The notes beneath the pieces are model-generated. The model had not been told where the DNA came from and made no database searches. It saw only the letters and a list, made by a program, of their open reading frames with translations. DNA of 64,000 bases from Mesorhizobium sp. WSM3862 (GTDB lineage: Bacteria; Pseudomonadota; Alphaproteobacteria; Rhizobiales; Rhizobiaceae), in NCBI RefSeq assembly GCF_002294985.1, contig NZ_NSGE01000003.1, positions 772,677 to 836,676 of the forward strand, in the 5' to 3' direction. Below are positions 8,258 through 17,420 of this stretch, piece after piece (position 1 is the first letter of the stretch; every line of letters begins with the position of its first letter). The position numbers and the translations under genes were made by a program.

Positions 8258-9142
8258 ATGCCTTCCCTGTTCGATATTTTTTTGCAAGCCCAGAACGGCG
8301 CCGGCATGCAGGCGCTGGCCCAGCAGTTTGGCCTTTCGATGCAGCAGGCGCAGGCCGCGGTGCAGGCGCTGCTGCCGGCCTTCTCACAGGGGCTTCAGCG
8401 CAACACCGCCGATCCCTATGGAATGGGTGCTTTCATGACGGCGATGGCGAGCGGCCAGCACGCCAAGTATTTCGAGGACGCAACCCGGGCCTTCACGCCG
8501 CAAGGCATCGATGAAGGCAACGGCATTCTCGGCCATCTGTTCGGCTCGAAGGACCTGTCACGCGCTGTTGCAGCCCAGGCCGCTCAGGCGACCGGCCTTA
8601 GCCAGCAGGTGCTGCAGCAGATGCTGCCGGCGATGGCGTCGATGATGATGGGCGGATTGTTCAAGCAGACCAACAGCCAGATGCAGGCCGCCGGCGGCTT
8701 CGGTGGCGGCGGCAATCCTTTCGGCGAGATCATCGAGGAGATGATGCGGCAGGCGGGAGGCGGCGCACAGGCCCCGCAGCCAGCGCCAAATCCCTATGGC
8801 GACAATCCGCTCGGCAAGGTGCTGCAAGACATGTTCGGTGGCGGCGCCCAACAGCCGCAAAGCCAACCGCAGCAGGCGCCGAACCCTTACGGCGACAATC
8901 CGCTGGGCAAGATGTTCGAAGAAATGCTGCGGCAAGGCGGCGGTTTCGGCACGCCAGACGGACAGCAGGCGCCGCAGCAATCCCAGCCGCAGCCGCAAAC
9001 CAATCCGAGCGGCCGGCCGAGAAATCCATTCGACGACATCTTCGGCAGGATGTTCGAGACCGGCGCGCAGCAGCGCGAGGAATATCAGAAGGGCATGGAG
9101 ACGATCTTCGACCAGTTCAAGCGCGGGATGGACCGACGGTAG
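8258..9142 (+). CDS. DUF937-like protein with Gln/Pro-rich repeats
   Basis: 294 aa, with a strong GGAGGAG ribosome-binding site. The first 150 residues resemble the helical DUF937/YidB-like domain: ILGHLFGSKD is followed by Ala/Gln-rich helices and LPAMASMMMGGLF. The C-terminal half is low complexity, Gln/Pro/Gly-rich, and contains a repeated NPYGDNPLGK box (twice), each followed by an amphipathic (x)MFxxM segment. A third variant, NPFDDIFGRMF, precedes a charged end. The repeats look like short linear motifs on a disordered tail. Function unknown; there is no signal peptide. Confidence 0.75.
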   Translation: MPSLFDIFLQAQNGAGMQALAQQFGLSMQQAQAAVQALLPAFSQGLQRNTADPYGMGAFMTAMASGQHAKYFEDATRAFTPQGIDEGNGILGHLFGSKDLSRAVAAQAAQATGLSQQVLQQMLPAMASMMMGGLFKQTNSQMQAAGGFGGGGNPFGEIIEEMMRQAGGGAQAPQPAPNPYGDNPLGKVLQDMFGGGAQQPQSQPQQAPNPYGDNPLGKMFEEMLRQGGGFGTPDGQQAPQQSQPQPQTNPSGRPRNPFDDIFGRMFETGAQQREEYQKGMETIFDQFKRGMDRR

Positions 9143-9153
9143 GGCGCTCCACT

Positions 9154-9191
9154 CAAAAGAAAAATGCCCGGTCCTGGAGGGGAACCGGGCA
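9154..9191 (-). terminator. Intrinsic terminator (minus strand)
   Basis: A GC-rich hairpin (TGCCCGGTtCC paired with GGaCCGGGCA) is followed on the minus strand by a T-rich run TTTTTCTTTT. It lies about 115 bp downstream of the DUF1127 gene and about 12 bp beyond the convergent DUF937 gene. It lacks a T-run on the plus strand. Confidence 0.65.
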
Positions 9192-9305
9192 ATGTGCAGG
9201 CAGGCCGGCGGGAACCGGCAGGGAGTGTGGGAGCCTGCATGAAACTTGGTCGCGCCGAGCCCTCGAAAGGTTAAGCGCGAGCGCAAACGCAGCCGGCGAA
9301 GCCGC

Positions 9306-9596
9306 TCAGGCGACCTTGCGGGCAAGATCCTCGATCATATCGGCGCGCTCTTCTGCGATTGCGCGCAGCTTCACCGTCGGATCGCGGCCGAAAGGCACGC
9401 TGACGGCGACGTGGAGGTCGGCGCGGGTCAGTCCGATATCGGCAAGCTCGGCATCGGACATCTCGCCAAGGCGATAAAAGGCGCGGCGGTTTTTCCAGGC
9501 GCGAAACGCATCGGCGACCGCATTGAGCACGCGGGTCGCAACGGCCGGACGCGTGGTGATGCGCGGGGTCTCGGAGGCGAATTCGATCGTGGTCAT
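9306..9596 (-). CDS. DUF1127 small protein, 96 aa
   Basis: A small basic protein with the DUF1127 core AFRAWKNRRAFYRLGEMSDAELADIGLTRADL, the YjiS-like Arg-rich helix common in alphaproteobacteria. Members of this family have been linked to phosphate, C1 or arginine metabolism and RNA turnover in some species, but the role here is unknown. The ATG at 9596 is preferred over the longer frame because GGAGAG sits at the right distance. It is divergent from the LysR gene at 9834, so the LysR protein may regulate it. Confidence 0.85.
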   Translation of the reverse strand: MTTIEFASETPRITTRPAVATRVLNAVADAFRAWKNRRAFYRLGEMSDAELADIGLTRADLHVAVSVPFGRDPTVKLRAIAEERADMIEDLARKVA

Positions 9597-9833
9597 GTCA
9601 GTCTCTCCTTCGGAGTCGAGCGGACGAAACCATGCAATCGGCGCCTGGGAGGAGCGCCGTTGCGGTCTCGATACAGTTAACGTGACGCATGTCGTTGCCC
9701 CCCAACACCGGAGGCCACTTTTGGGCGACATGCTGTGCCTTCATGTGGACAATGGCAATTTGCCACGCCGCGATTGATTAATCCAACGAATGTTTCTAAT
9801 CTTTAGCATCAACACGAATGATGGATTGGACCG

Positions 9834-10790
9834 ATGAAAGCGCCGCTCGATCTCGATCAGTTGCAGACCTTCATCTCGATTGCCGACACCGGCAGCTTCA
9901 CGCGGGCTGCCGAGGAGGTGCACCGGACACAGTCTGCGGTGTCGATGCAGATGCGCCGTCTTGAGGAGCGGATCGGCAAGCCGCTGTTCGAAAAGGATGG
10001 TCGCACCAACAAACTGACTGAGGAGGGCGACAGGCTGCTTTCATATGCAAGGCGGCTGATCTACCTCAACCGCGAGACTTTGGCGGCCTTCGACGACCAG
10101 CGGCTCGAAGGCACGATACGCATCGGCACGCCGGATGACTATGCCGACCGCTTCCTGCCCGAGATCATGGCGCGCTTCTCGCGCTCCAACCCGCGTGTGG
10201 AGCTCACCGTCATCTGCGAGCCGACGCCGGGCCTGGTCGAGCACATCAAGCGCGGCAATCTCGACCTCGCGCTGGTGACGCACAACGACACGCGCGGCCA
10301 GTCGGAGGTGGTGCGGCGCGAGCCGCTTCTGTGGGTCACCTCGGCCAACCACGCCACGCATGAGCAGGAAATCCTGCCGATGGCGTTCGGCCGGCCGAAC
10401 TGCATCTGGCGGCGCGCGGCGGTCGACGTGCTCGACCGGCAGAACCGGGAATACCGCGTCCTCTTCTCCAGCTTCTCGGCGACCGTGATCACCGCCGCGG
10501 TGCTTTCCGGCCTCGCCATCTCGGTGCTGCCGGAATGCGCCCTCAGGCCCGGCATGCGCGTGCTCGGCGAGGCCGACGGGTTCGACGCGCTGCCGGATTG
10601 CCGCATCGGCATCATGCGCGGCCAGACCTCGCAGCCGGAGATCGTCGATGCTCTGGCCCGCCATATCGCGGAAAGCCTGGACAATATTTCCGTGCCGGTC
10701 AGCGAAGAGACGGGAAGCTTCGACTTCGCGGCACTCGCCTTCGCCAAGATGAAGCGGACCAAGGCAAACCAGATCCTGCCTGGATGGTAG
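9834..10790 (+). CDS. LysR-family transcriptional regulator
   Basis: 318 aa with an N-terminal winged HTH at residues 1-65 (LDQLQTFISIADTGSFTRAA, then TQSAVSMQMRRLEERIGKPLF). A periplasmic-binding-protein-like effector domain follows, including IRIGTPDDYADRFLPEIM. The position next to a divergent DUF1127 gene, with a 237-bp shared intergenic region, is the classic LysR arrangement. The effector is not predictable. Its stop is only 4 bp from the convergent GGDEF-EAL gene. Confidence 0.9.
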   Translation: MKAPLDLDQLQTFISIADTGSFTRAAEEVHRTQSAVSMQMRRLEERIGKPLFEKDGRTNKLTEEGDRLLSYARRLIYLNRETLAAFDDQRLEGTIRIGTPDDYADRFLPEIMARFSRSNPRVELTVICEPTPGLVEHIKRGNLDLALVTHNDTRGQSEVVRREPLLWVTSANHATHEQEILPMAFGRPNCIWRRAAVDVLDRQNREYRVLFSSFSATVITAAVLSGLAISVLPECALRPGMRVLGEADGFDALPDCRIGIMRGQTSQPEIVDALARHIAESLDNISVPVSEETGSFDFAALAFAKMKRTKANQILPGW

Positions 10791-10794
10791 GGGT

Positions 10795-13023
10795 TCAGGC
10801 GCGAGCGGCGGCGGGCTGAATCTCGTCCGGCGAAGCTAGACCAGAAAGGCCGAGCAGTTGGACCGGCTCAAGCGGCGGCGACAAGAAATAGCCCTGGAGT
10901 TGCCGGCAGCCCATTGCGACCAGCAGCATCTTCTGCGCCTCGGTCTCCACGCCCTCGGCGGTGACGTCGACCCCGAGCGCCATGGCAAGATCGATCAGGG
11001 CCTTGACGATCGCGGCCGAGTTGCCGTCGCCATCGAGAAGCCGCACGAAGGAGCGGTCTATCTTGAGCTTATCGATGGCGTGGCGACGCAAGTAGCTGAG
11101 CGATGAATAGCCGGTCCCGAAATCGTCCAGAACGATGCCGACGCCCAACTGCCGCAAGGTGGTCAGAGCCGCCCTCGAAGCATCGCTGTTGTCCAGAAGC
11201 ACGCTTTCGGTGATCTCGAACTGCAGGCGCTGCGGCGCCAGCCCGGTGTCGGCAAGGATCGACGCGACCTGTTCGGGAAAGCCGGCGTCGCGCAACTGCA
11301 GCGGTGATACGTTGACGGCGAGCCACGGCAGGTCGGTTCGCACGGCGAAACGGCAGGCCTCCTGCAGCACCCACGCGCCGAGTTGGCCGATCATGCCGCG
11401 CTCTTCGGCGATGGCGATGAATTGCGCCGCCGGCAATGCGCCATGCACGTCATGCCCCCAGCGGATCAGCGCCTCCGCGCCGAGGATCGTCTTGCCGTTC
11501 GCCGCGAACACCGGCTGGTAGGCGAGCCTGATGCCGGAGCCGCCGTCGAGAGCCTTGCGAAGCTCGGTCTCGACTGTGCGCTTGCGCAAGAGCAGGTCGT
11601 CCATGTCGCCGGCGAAGACCTGGTGCCGGCCCCGGCCGTTCTTCTTGGCTTCGTAAAGCGCGATGTCGGCCTTGCGCAGCAGATCGTCGGCATCCGTTTC
11701 GCCGCCGTCCGATAGCGCGATGCCGATCGAGGCGCTGACGAAGACCTGATCTTCCATGAGCTTGAACGGTTCCTGCAACTTCTGCAGCAGCCGCTCGGCG
11801 ATATCCTCGGCGGCACGGATATCGCGGATGTCGACGAGGATCAGCGCGAACTCGTCGCCGCCCAGCCGCGCCACGGTGTCCACCTCGCGAACGGTGTGCT
11901 GGAGCCTGGCCGCCGTCTGACGCACAAGCTCATCGCCCGCCGGATGGCCGAGCGTGTCATTGATGTGCTTGAAACGGTCGAGATCGAGATAAAGCAACGC
12001 CACCCTTCCCATCTCGTGAACCGCCATATCCTGGCTGGCCCTGAGCAGGGCCCGACGCAAGCGGTCCTCGAACAAAGCCCGGTTGGGCAGGCCGGTGAGC
12101 GTGTCGTGGAAAGCGAGATATTGCGCCTCGTCCTGGCTTGTCTGCAGCGCGGACGAGGCGCGGCGGAGCCTGCGCAGCAGAAACGCCAGAACGCCGGCCG
12201 CCACAAGCAGCGCCAAGGCCAGCGCCGGGGCCATCTTGCGCACCAGCGTGAGACCCGGCCGTTCCTGGTCCCAGCCGACATAACCGAGGATGATACCGCG
12301 GGAATCGACCAGAGGCACCGCAGCGGCTCCGACCGATTGCGACAGCGGCACGAGACGCGCGCCGTCGAGCAGATATTTTTTGGCGATCTTGCCGATGACC
12401 GCCTCGTTGATGAACTCCACCGAAACATGCAGATATTCGGTGCCGGGCGCCTGCGTGACCCGGTCCGTACTCGGCACCAGCGCCATGACGCTCAGGATCG
12501 CCGGTTTTCCCTGGAGCGACACAAGGTCCTCCGCGACCATTTTGGCCGGCTGGCCGGAAGCGCCCGCCTTCTGTGGCTCAGCCAGCATGCGGCGCAGCTT
12601 CTCGATGGATGGTTGCAAGGCAGGCTCGTCATCGCCATAGGCGGATGCGTCGACCACCTTACCTTCCTGCATGGCATGGACGGGACGATCAACGGCATCG
12701 AGAATGTAGACCCGGTTGTGACCGTAATAGGTATACATCCAGACGCTGAGGTTCTCCTCGATCCAGGTCCAATTGCCGGCCCTGACATTGGCGACCGCGT
12801 CATCCCAGACCGCAACGCTTTCCTGCTCACGCTGAACAGACGCAATCTGGTCCTTCAAACCCTCGTCGATGAATATCTTCTGCCGTTCGAGCGAGGCGTT
12901 GTCAGCCTGGGCCGCCGCGTAGAAGCCGAAACCGACGACCGTGGCCAGCGCGAAGACGGCCAACGTCAGCACGGCCAGCGTCACCTGATGCGTCAAAGGT
13001 CTGGTGTTGGCGGTTGCGCTCAT
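10795..13023 (-). CDS. CHASE4-GGDEF-EAL membrane cyclic-di-GMP enzyme
   Basis: 742 aa. TM1 (about 14-36) and TM2 (about 255-278) flank a periplasmic CHASE4-like sensor (WDDAVANVRAG, IEENLSVWMYTYYGHNRVYIL). The cytoplasmic part has GGDEF at 388-392 and EAL at 517-519, with further EAL catalytic segments DDFGTGYSSLSYL and KIDRSFVR. Both active-site signatures are intact, so the protein may be bifunctional or dominated by one activity. It is not LapD-like, since LapD proteins have degenerate active sites and a different sensor. A connection with the adhesin locus at 54-64 kb is possible but unproven. Confidence 0.92.
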   Translation of the reverse strand: MSATANTRPLTHQVTLAVLTLAVFALATVVGFGFYAAAQADNASLERQKIFIDEGLKDQIASVQREQESVAVWDDAVANVRAGNWTWIEENLSVWMYTYYGHNRVYILDAVDRPVHAMQEGKVVDASAYGDDEPALQPSIEKLRRMLAEPQKAGASGQPAKMVAEDLVSLQGKPAILSVMALVPSTDRVTQAPGTEYLHVSVEFINEAVIGKIAKKYLLDGARLVPLSQSVGAAAVPLVDSRGIILGYVGWDQERPGLTLVRKMAPALALALLVAAGVLAFLLRRLRRASSALQTSQDEAQYLAFHDTLTGLPNRALFEDRLRRALLRASQDMAVHEMGRVALLYLDLDRFKHINDTLGHPAGDELVRQTAARLQHTVREVDTVARLGGDEFALILVDIRDIRAAEDIAERLLQKLQEPFKLMEDQVFVSASIGIALSDGGETDADDLLRKADIALYEAKKNGRGRHQVFAGDMDDLLLRKRTVETELRKALDGGSGIRLAYQPVFAANGKTILGAEALIRWGHDVHGALPAAQFIAIAEERGMIGQLGAWVLQEACRFAVRTDLPWLAVNVSPLQLRDAGFPEQVASILADTGLAPQRLQFEITESVLLDNSDASRAALTTLRQLGVGIVLDDFGTGYSSLSYLRRHAIDKLKIDRSFVRLLDGDGNSAAIVKALIDLAMALGVDVTAEGVETEAQKMLLVAMGCRQLQGYFLSPPLEPVQLLGLSGLASPDEIQPAAARA

Positions 13024-13145
13024 GTGTTTCCGGCTGGCTCTTGCTACCGCCAGTCAAAGCAAATCGGGCTTAAGATCGCGTTATAATGTTAGCGAGATTT
13101 CAGCTCTGCCTTGACGCCGCCCGATAAGCGTTCCCCAATCAGAGC

Positions 13146-14711
13146 ATGAGCGAAGCAGCAACCGAATCACGCAGCAATGCCACCGAATATACGGTGAGCG
13201 AGATTTCCGGCGCGTTGAAGCGCACGGTCGAGGATGCTTTCGGCAATGTGCGGGTGCGCGGCGAGATTTCCGGCTACCGCGGCCCGCATTCCTCCGGACA
13301 CGCCTATTTCGCGCTGAAGGACGACCGTGCGCGGATCGAGGCCGTGGTCTGGAAGACCACGATGGCGCGGCTGAAATTCCGCCCCGAGGAAGGGATGGAA
13401 GTGATCGCCAGCGGCAGGCTGACGACCTATCCCGGAAAATCCAACTACCAGATCGTCATCGACAATCTGGAGCCGGCCGGCGCAGGCGCGCTGATGGCGC
13501 TGCTGGAAGAGCGCAAGCGGCGCTTGCAGGCCGAAGGCCTGTTCGATGCCGGCCGCAAGCGGCGGCTGCCATTCATGCCGCGCGCCATCGGCGTCATCAC
13601 CTCGCCCACGGGCTCGGTGATCCGCGACATCATCCATCGCATCAAGGACCGTTTTCCGCTCACTGTGCTGGTGTGGCCGGTCCGGGTCCAGGGCGACACG
13701 ACCGCAAAGGAAGTGACCGCAGCCGTCAACGGCTTCAACGCACTGACCTGGGACGGCGCAATCCGCCAGCCCGATCTCCTGATCGTGGCGCGCGGCGGCG
13801 GCAGCCTCGAGGACCTTTGGGGTTTCAACGACGAAGGGCTGGCGCGCGCCGTCGCCGCCTCGCGCATTCCGATCATCTCGGCCGTCGGACACGAGACCGA
13901 TTGGACGTTGGTCGATTTCGTCGCCGACATGCGGGCGCCGACGCCGACGGGCGCCGCCGAGATGGCAGTGCCGGTCAAGGCGGAGCTCGAAGCGACACTG
14001 GCAAATCTCGGCGCGCGGCTTAGTGCCTGCACCTCGCGGCACCTGGATCGCAAGCGCCAGGCGGTGCGCGCCGCGGCGCGGGCGCTCCCCTCACCCGACC
14101 AGCTGCTGGCGTTGCCGCGCAGGCGCTTCGACGAGGCAACGAGCCGGCTCGGCCGCGGGCTGACGGTGAGCATCGAACGCAAGCGCGCAAGGCTGGAGCG
14201 GCAGCGGCTGACGCCGGCCACCTTGTCGCGTCGCCTCAATGAGACGCGCAGGCTGACAGGCCGCGACATCGCCCGCGCGCGGGCCGCGTTCTTCGCAATC
14301 GTGCGGCAAAGCCGGGCGCGCTTTCAGCGCAACTCGGCAAGGCTGTCGCCGGCGCCGGTCGTCAGGCGCCAGAAGCTGCAGGCCGACACGCTGGCCGGAC
14401 TGACCCGCCGCCAGGAGCAGGCGACGGCGCGGCGGCTTGACCGCCTGCGTGCCGCTCTTACCCAGGCCGACCGGCTGCTCACCACGCTGTCGCACAAGGC
14501 CGTGCTGGCGCGCGGCTTCGCGCTGGTCAAGGACGCCGATGGGACCGTCGTCAAGCGCGTCGCGGAGCTGGCGCCGGGTGCGGCGCTGCAGCTGGAGTTC
14601 GCCGACGGCAATGCAGAGGCCATCGCCACCAGCGGCGGCGCGCGGCCGAAGTTGGCCGCCAAGCCCTCGGGCAAGGCCAAGGAGCCGGGCAACCAGGGCT
14701 CGTTGTTCTGA
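13146..14711 (+). CDS. xseA: Exodeoxyribonuclease VII large subunit
   Basis: 521 aa. It has the N-terminal OB fold ([20 protein letters not shown] and [18 protein letters not shown]). The catalytic domain contains [28 protein letters not shown] and [24 protein letters not shown] long helical, basic coiled-coil region precedes the conserved ending ARGFALV. With XseB the enzyme degrades single-stranded DNA in repair. xseB is not in the window. The stop is one base before the next ATG, suggesting coupling with the peptidase gene. Confidence 0.95.
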   Translation: MSEAATESRSNATEYTVSEISGALKRTVEDAFGNVRVRGEISGYRGPHSSGHAYFALKDDRARIEAVVWKTTMARLKFRPEEGMEVIASGRLTTYPGKSNYQIVIDNLEPAGAGALMALLEERKRRLQAEGLFDAGRKRRLPFMPRAIGVITSPTGSVIRDIIHRIKDRFPLTVLVWPVRVQGDTTAKEVTAAVNGFNALTWDGAIRQPDLLIVARGGGSLEDLWGFNDEGLARAVAASRIPIISAVGHETDWTLVDFVADMRAPTPTGAAEMAVPVKAELEATLANLGARLSACTSRHLDRKRQAVRAAARALPSPDQLLALPRRRFDEATSRLGRGLTVSIERKRARLERQRLTPATLSRRLNETRRLTGRDIARARAAFFAIVRQSRARFQRNSARLSPAPVVRRQKLQADTLAGLTRRQEQATARRLDRLRAALTQADRLLTTLSHKAVLARGFALVKDADGTVVKRVAELAPGAALQLEFADGNAEAIATSGGARPKLAAKPSGKAKEPGNQGSLF

Positions 14712-14712
14712 A

Positions 14713-15831
14713 ATGAGCAGGAGCGACCCGCATCTGCGCACGCCGTCGGGCAAGCCGCGCCTGCGCTCGTTCAACGTCGCACTGGACGGCACGCCCGGCC
14801 GCTTCAACGCCATCACCGACGTGCCGGGCGTCGCGGTCGGCTATACGACGCTGATTGCCGGCGGGGGCCCGCTGCAAGTCGGGATAGGACCGGTGCGCAC
14901 CGGCGTGACTGCGATCCTGCCGAGACCTGTCGGCCAACTGGCGACGCCGGTGTTTGCCGGCGTGTTCAGCCAGAACGGCAATGGCGAGCTGACCGGCACG
15001 CATATCATCGAGGAGACCGGCGCCTTCGACCTGCCGGTTACCATCACCAACACCCATTCCTGCGGCCTTACCCGCGACGGAACGCTGCGCTGGATGAGCC
15101 GGGGGCTGCCGGCGGCGCTCGACAGCGCCTGGGGCCTGCCGGTGGCGGCGGAGACCTATGACGGCTTCCTCAACGACATCAACGGCCACCATGTGAGCTT
15201 CGAGCATGTCGCCTCGGCGCTCGACGGCGCGACGGACGGCGCGATTGAGGAAGGCAGCGTCGGCGGCGGCACCGGCATGATCTCGTTCGGCTTCAAGGCC
15301 GGGTCAGGCACCGCCTCGCGCATCGTCGAATGGCAGGACAGAAGCTACACGCTCGGCGTGTTCGTGCAGGCGAATTTCGGCAAGCGGCGCAACTTCACCA
15401 TTCGCGGCCGGCATGTCGGGCCGGAACTCGCCGAGCCGGCGATCCGCGAAGGCACGCCGCGCGCCGAAAAGGGCTCGATCATCGCCGTCGTCGCCACCGA
15501 TGCGCCATTCCTGCCGCACCAGATGAAGCGCCTCGCCAGGCGCGTGCCGCTCGGCATCGCCCTGACCGGCGGCTACGGCTACCACAGCTCGGGCGATATC
15601 TTTCTTGCCTTCTCGACCGCCAATCCCGAGGCCGCGCTGGCGGCTTCAGGCCGCGTCGCCCGCGCGGAGTTCATTCCCGATGTCGATATCGACCCGTTCT
15701 TCGATGCTGTGGTGCAAGGGGTGGAGGAGGCGATCCTCAACGCGCTCGTCGCCAATGAGGACATGACCGGGCGCGACGGCAACTTCGTGCCGGCGCTGCC
15801 AAAGGTGTGGCTGAAGGACAATTTCAGCTAA
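14713..15831 (+). CDS. P1 (S58, DmpA-type) aminopeptidase
   Basis: 372 aa, self-processing N-terminal-nucleophile hydrolase of MEROPS family S58 (DmpA/BapA). The autocleavage region EKGSIIAVVATDAPFLPHQ is present. By comparison with DmpA, cleavage would free Ser255 as the nucleophile and N-terminus of the beta chain. Other family segments are NAITDVPGVAVGYTT, GGGTGMISFGFKAGSGTASR and GYGYHSSGDIFLAFSTANP. The frame is open far upstream through xseA; ATG 14713 is the first start after the xseA stop. The expected activity is release of N-terminal amino acids, including D- or beta-amino acids in some members. Confidence 0.88.
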   Translation: MSRSDPHLRTPSGKPRLRSFNVALDGTPGRFNAITDVPGVAVGYTTLIAGGGPLQVGIGPVRTGVTAILPRPVGQLATPVFAGVFSQNGNGELTGTHIIEETGAFDLPVTITNTHSCGLTRDGTLRWMSRGLPAALDSAWGLPVAAETYDGFLNDINGHHVSFEHVASALDGATDGAIEEGSVGGGTGMISFGFKAGSGTASRIVEWQDRSYTLGVFVQANFGKRRNFTIRGRHVGPELAEPAIREGTPRAEKGSIIAVVATDAPFLPHQMKRLARRVPLGIALTGGYGYHSSGDIFLAFSTANPEAALAASGRVARAEFIPDVDIDPFFDAVVQGVEEAILNALVANEDMTGRDGNFVPALPKVWLKDNFS

Positions 15832-15875
15832 GCCGGTCGCTCGGCTGAGGTCAGACAAACCGCGCGCACGGTATC

Positions 15876-16130
15876 TTAATAGGACGGCTTGTCCGACGTC
15901 GTCTGTTGCTCGCTCTCTTCGGCGACTTCCTCGAGGCGCGAAGCGATCAGTTCCTGGATGTCGCCGACCTCTTCCTGGATATCCTCAAGGAGAATGCCTT
16001 CCTCGGCGGCCTTGGCGCAGCACTCCTTGGCGAGAGTTTCGGCCTGCTCGTCGATCTTCACCGGCGAATGCTGGCATTGGACCTTTTCGCCGATCCATCC
16101 GCGCAAGAACTCGATCGCATGTTCACTCAT
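15876..16130 (-). CDS. DUF768-like small protein, 84 aa
   Basis: Starts MSEHAIEFLRGWI, which fits DUF768, a family abundant in Mesorhizobium. It continues as an acidic helical protein (AETLAKECCAKAAEEGI, then EEVGDIQELIASRLEEVAEE). The ATG at 16130 fits DUF768 better than the upstream in-frame ATG and has an AGGGAAA Shine-Dalgarno. Function unknown; several paralogues per genome are usual in this family. Confidence 0.65.
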   Translation of the reverse strand: MSEHAIEFLRGWIGEKVQCQHSPVKIDEQAETLAKECCAKAAEEGILLEDIQEEVGDIQELIASRLEEVAEESEQQTTSDKPSY

Positions 16131-16235
16131 ACTGCTTTTCCCTAGCGGCAATGCCGGTTGGTAGTCATGAACGCTCGCGTCCCGCCACGGGACGCAGGCC
16201 CATTCGAGCCGAGTCGGCCTCTGCCGGCAAGACTT

Positions 16236-16288
16236 CTTGCCAATGGGACAAGATGCCTTGCCAATGGGACAAGATGTCTTGCTCAGGG
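16236..16288. repeat. 21-bp tandem repeat
   Basis: Two nearly identical 21-bp units (16236-16256 and 16257-16277), each starting CTTGCCAATGGGACAAGATG, followed by a decayed third start (16278-16288). Each unit is roughly palindromic (CTTG at one end, CAAG at the other). The 482 bases between the DUF768 start and the exporter relic at 16613 otherwise hold no gene I can support. Confidence 0.6.
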
Positions 16289-16612
16289 TCCGCGGAGCCG
16301 AAGGACTGGAAAGGTTCGAGGGACACGTTCAGATTGTTGAGGATGATGCTTTGGCCAGGATCGTCAAAGATCCGCTCTGTTGTTTTTGCTTGTTTTCTTC
16401 CGGTTTTTCAGACCGATTTCCGTCACAACACCACGCATTTACGGCGATCTCGCAGGCGCAGCCAAGGGGCGAGAAACCGAAAGCCGCCGCTATATAGTGA
16501 TATCCCCATACAATGTCGACTCTGATCGTCGTGCCTGCTTCTTTCCGCCGCGTCAGGCGGGCGGCGGACAGCCTTTCGGGGAAGGTCTCGGCACCCTGCT
16601 GCGCATCTTGGC

Positions 16613-16951
16613 ATGACGCTGCGCCATACTTGGGAGGTGGCGATCACCATCGTCTCGCCGTTCGTTGCCGCGACGCTGCAGCTTCTCATTCCACATTCGT
16701 TGCGGCGCGCCATCGACCAGGCGCAGGGCGTGATGGTTGCGGGCGGCGGGACGGCTGCCGAGCAGGCGCTGTAGACCACGGCCCTGACACTGCTGGTCGT
16801 CAGCGTCCTGCGCGGTCTTTTCACGATGGGGCAGAACGAGGCCATCGGCCATCAGACCGGCTATGAGCTGCGCCTGGGCCTTCTGCGAGGTGCGCGGGCT
16901 GCTCAGCCTGAGCTGCCCTTCGTCGCCCGGCGATGCTTCGTCACCCAATAG
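16613..16951 (+). pseudogene. ABC exporter permease relic
   Basis: The frame from 16613 reads a hydrophobic stretch, then LLIPHSLRRAIDQAQGV and TAAEQAL, an in-frame TAG at 16772, then TALTLLVVSVLRGLFTMGQ and HQTGYELRLGLL. This order matches the first two transmembrane helices and the coupling region of MsbA-type exporters (xxPxxLRRAID ... LRxLFTxxQ ... xxxYxLRxxLL). A preceding short segment FGEGLGTLLRILA ends in a TGA overlapping the start, consistent with a frameshift. Nothing resembling the rest of the transporter or an ATPase follows before the tRNA. Confidence 0.5.
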
Positions 16952-17001
16952 AGGAATGGGACGCGGCGGCCGGCAAAACGACGTGAACGCCAGGAAATCG
17001 A

Positions 17002-17078
17002 TGGTACCGTTGGCTGGGCTCGAACCAGCGACCCCCAGATCCACAATCTGGTGCTCTAACCAACTGAGCTACAACGGC
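17002..17078 (-). tRNA. tRNA-His (GTG)
   Basis: A 77-nt cloverleaf on the minus strand. The acceptor pairs GCCGTTG with CAACGGT (position 1:72 is a G-U pair). The D arm is GCTC/GAGC, the anticodon stem is CCAGA/TCTGG with loop TTGTGGA (anticodon GTG), and the T arm is GCTGG-TTCGAGC-CCAGC. The discriminator is A73 and CCA is encoded. The base before G1 is T, so no G-1 is encoded. Lack of G-1 together with A73 is the known peculiarity of tRNA-His in a clade of alphaproteobacteria. Confidence 0.95.
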
Positions 17079-17226
17079 ACATCCGCCTGAGCGCAATCCG
17101 AGGAGAAATCATTCCCCGCGTCCGCTCCGTCGTCGGCGATGCGTCCAATACGGATTATCGGAGTCTAATTCAAGGCCTTTGATGAGGCAAAGATCCGATG
17201 AACGAACCCGCACAGTCCTGATTGGG

Positions 17227-17264
17227 CAAAAGAAAAGGCCGGCGGGAGGAGGTGCCGGCCTTTT
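17227..17264 (-). terminator. Intrinsic terminator after phasin gene
   Basis: Hairpin with 11-bp arms AAAAGGCCGGC / GCCGGCCTTTT at 17233-17243 and 17254-17264. On the minus strand it is followed by a T-rich run (TTTTCTTTT), about 155 bp downstream of the phasin stop. On the plus strand there is also TTTT, so it may work both ways. Apart from this I see nothing convincing in the 342 bases between the tRNA and the phasin gene. Confidence 0.65.
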
Positions 17265-17420
17265 CCTGTTACGAGCCAGCGGGAGGAGGAGCTGGCTGGT
17301 CACCCCGGAGAGCAAAGGGAGGAGGTTTCACACTCCGGGTATTCATCTCATCAATTCATCGCACATCTATTTGTCTGACGAAATGCGACGTTTTGATGCA
17401 TCGTTGAGTTGCGCCTGAAA

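Noticed and set aside
10795..13023. LapD candidate for the adhesin system
   Set aside because: GGDEF and EAL motifs are both intact and the sensor is CHASE4-like, unlike LapD; it is also 40 kb away.
14437..14712. N-terminal extension of the P1 peptidase into xseA
   Set aside because: The region is coding for XseA in another frame and the extension is Arg/Ser/Pro-rich without family similarity; ATG 14713 gives the family length.
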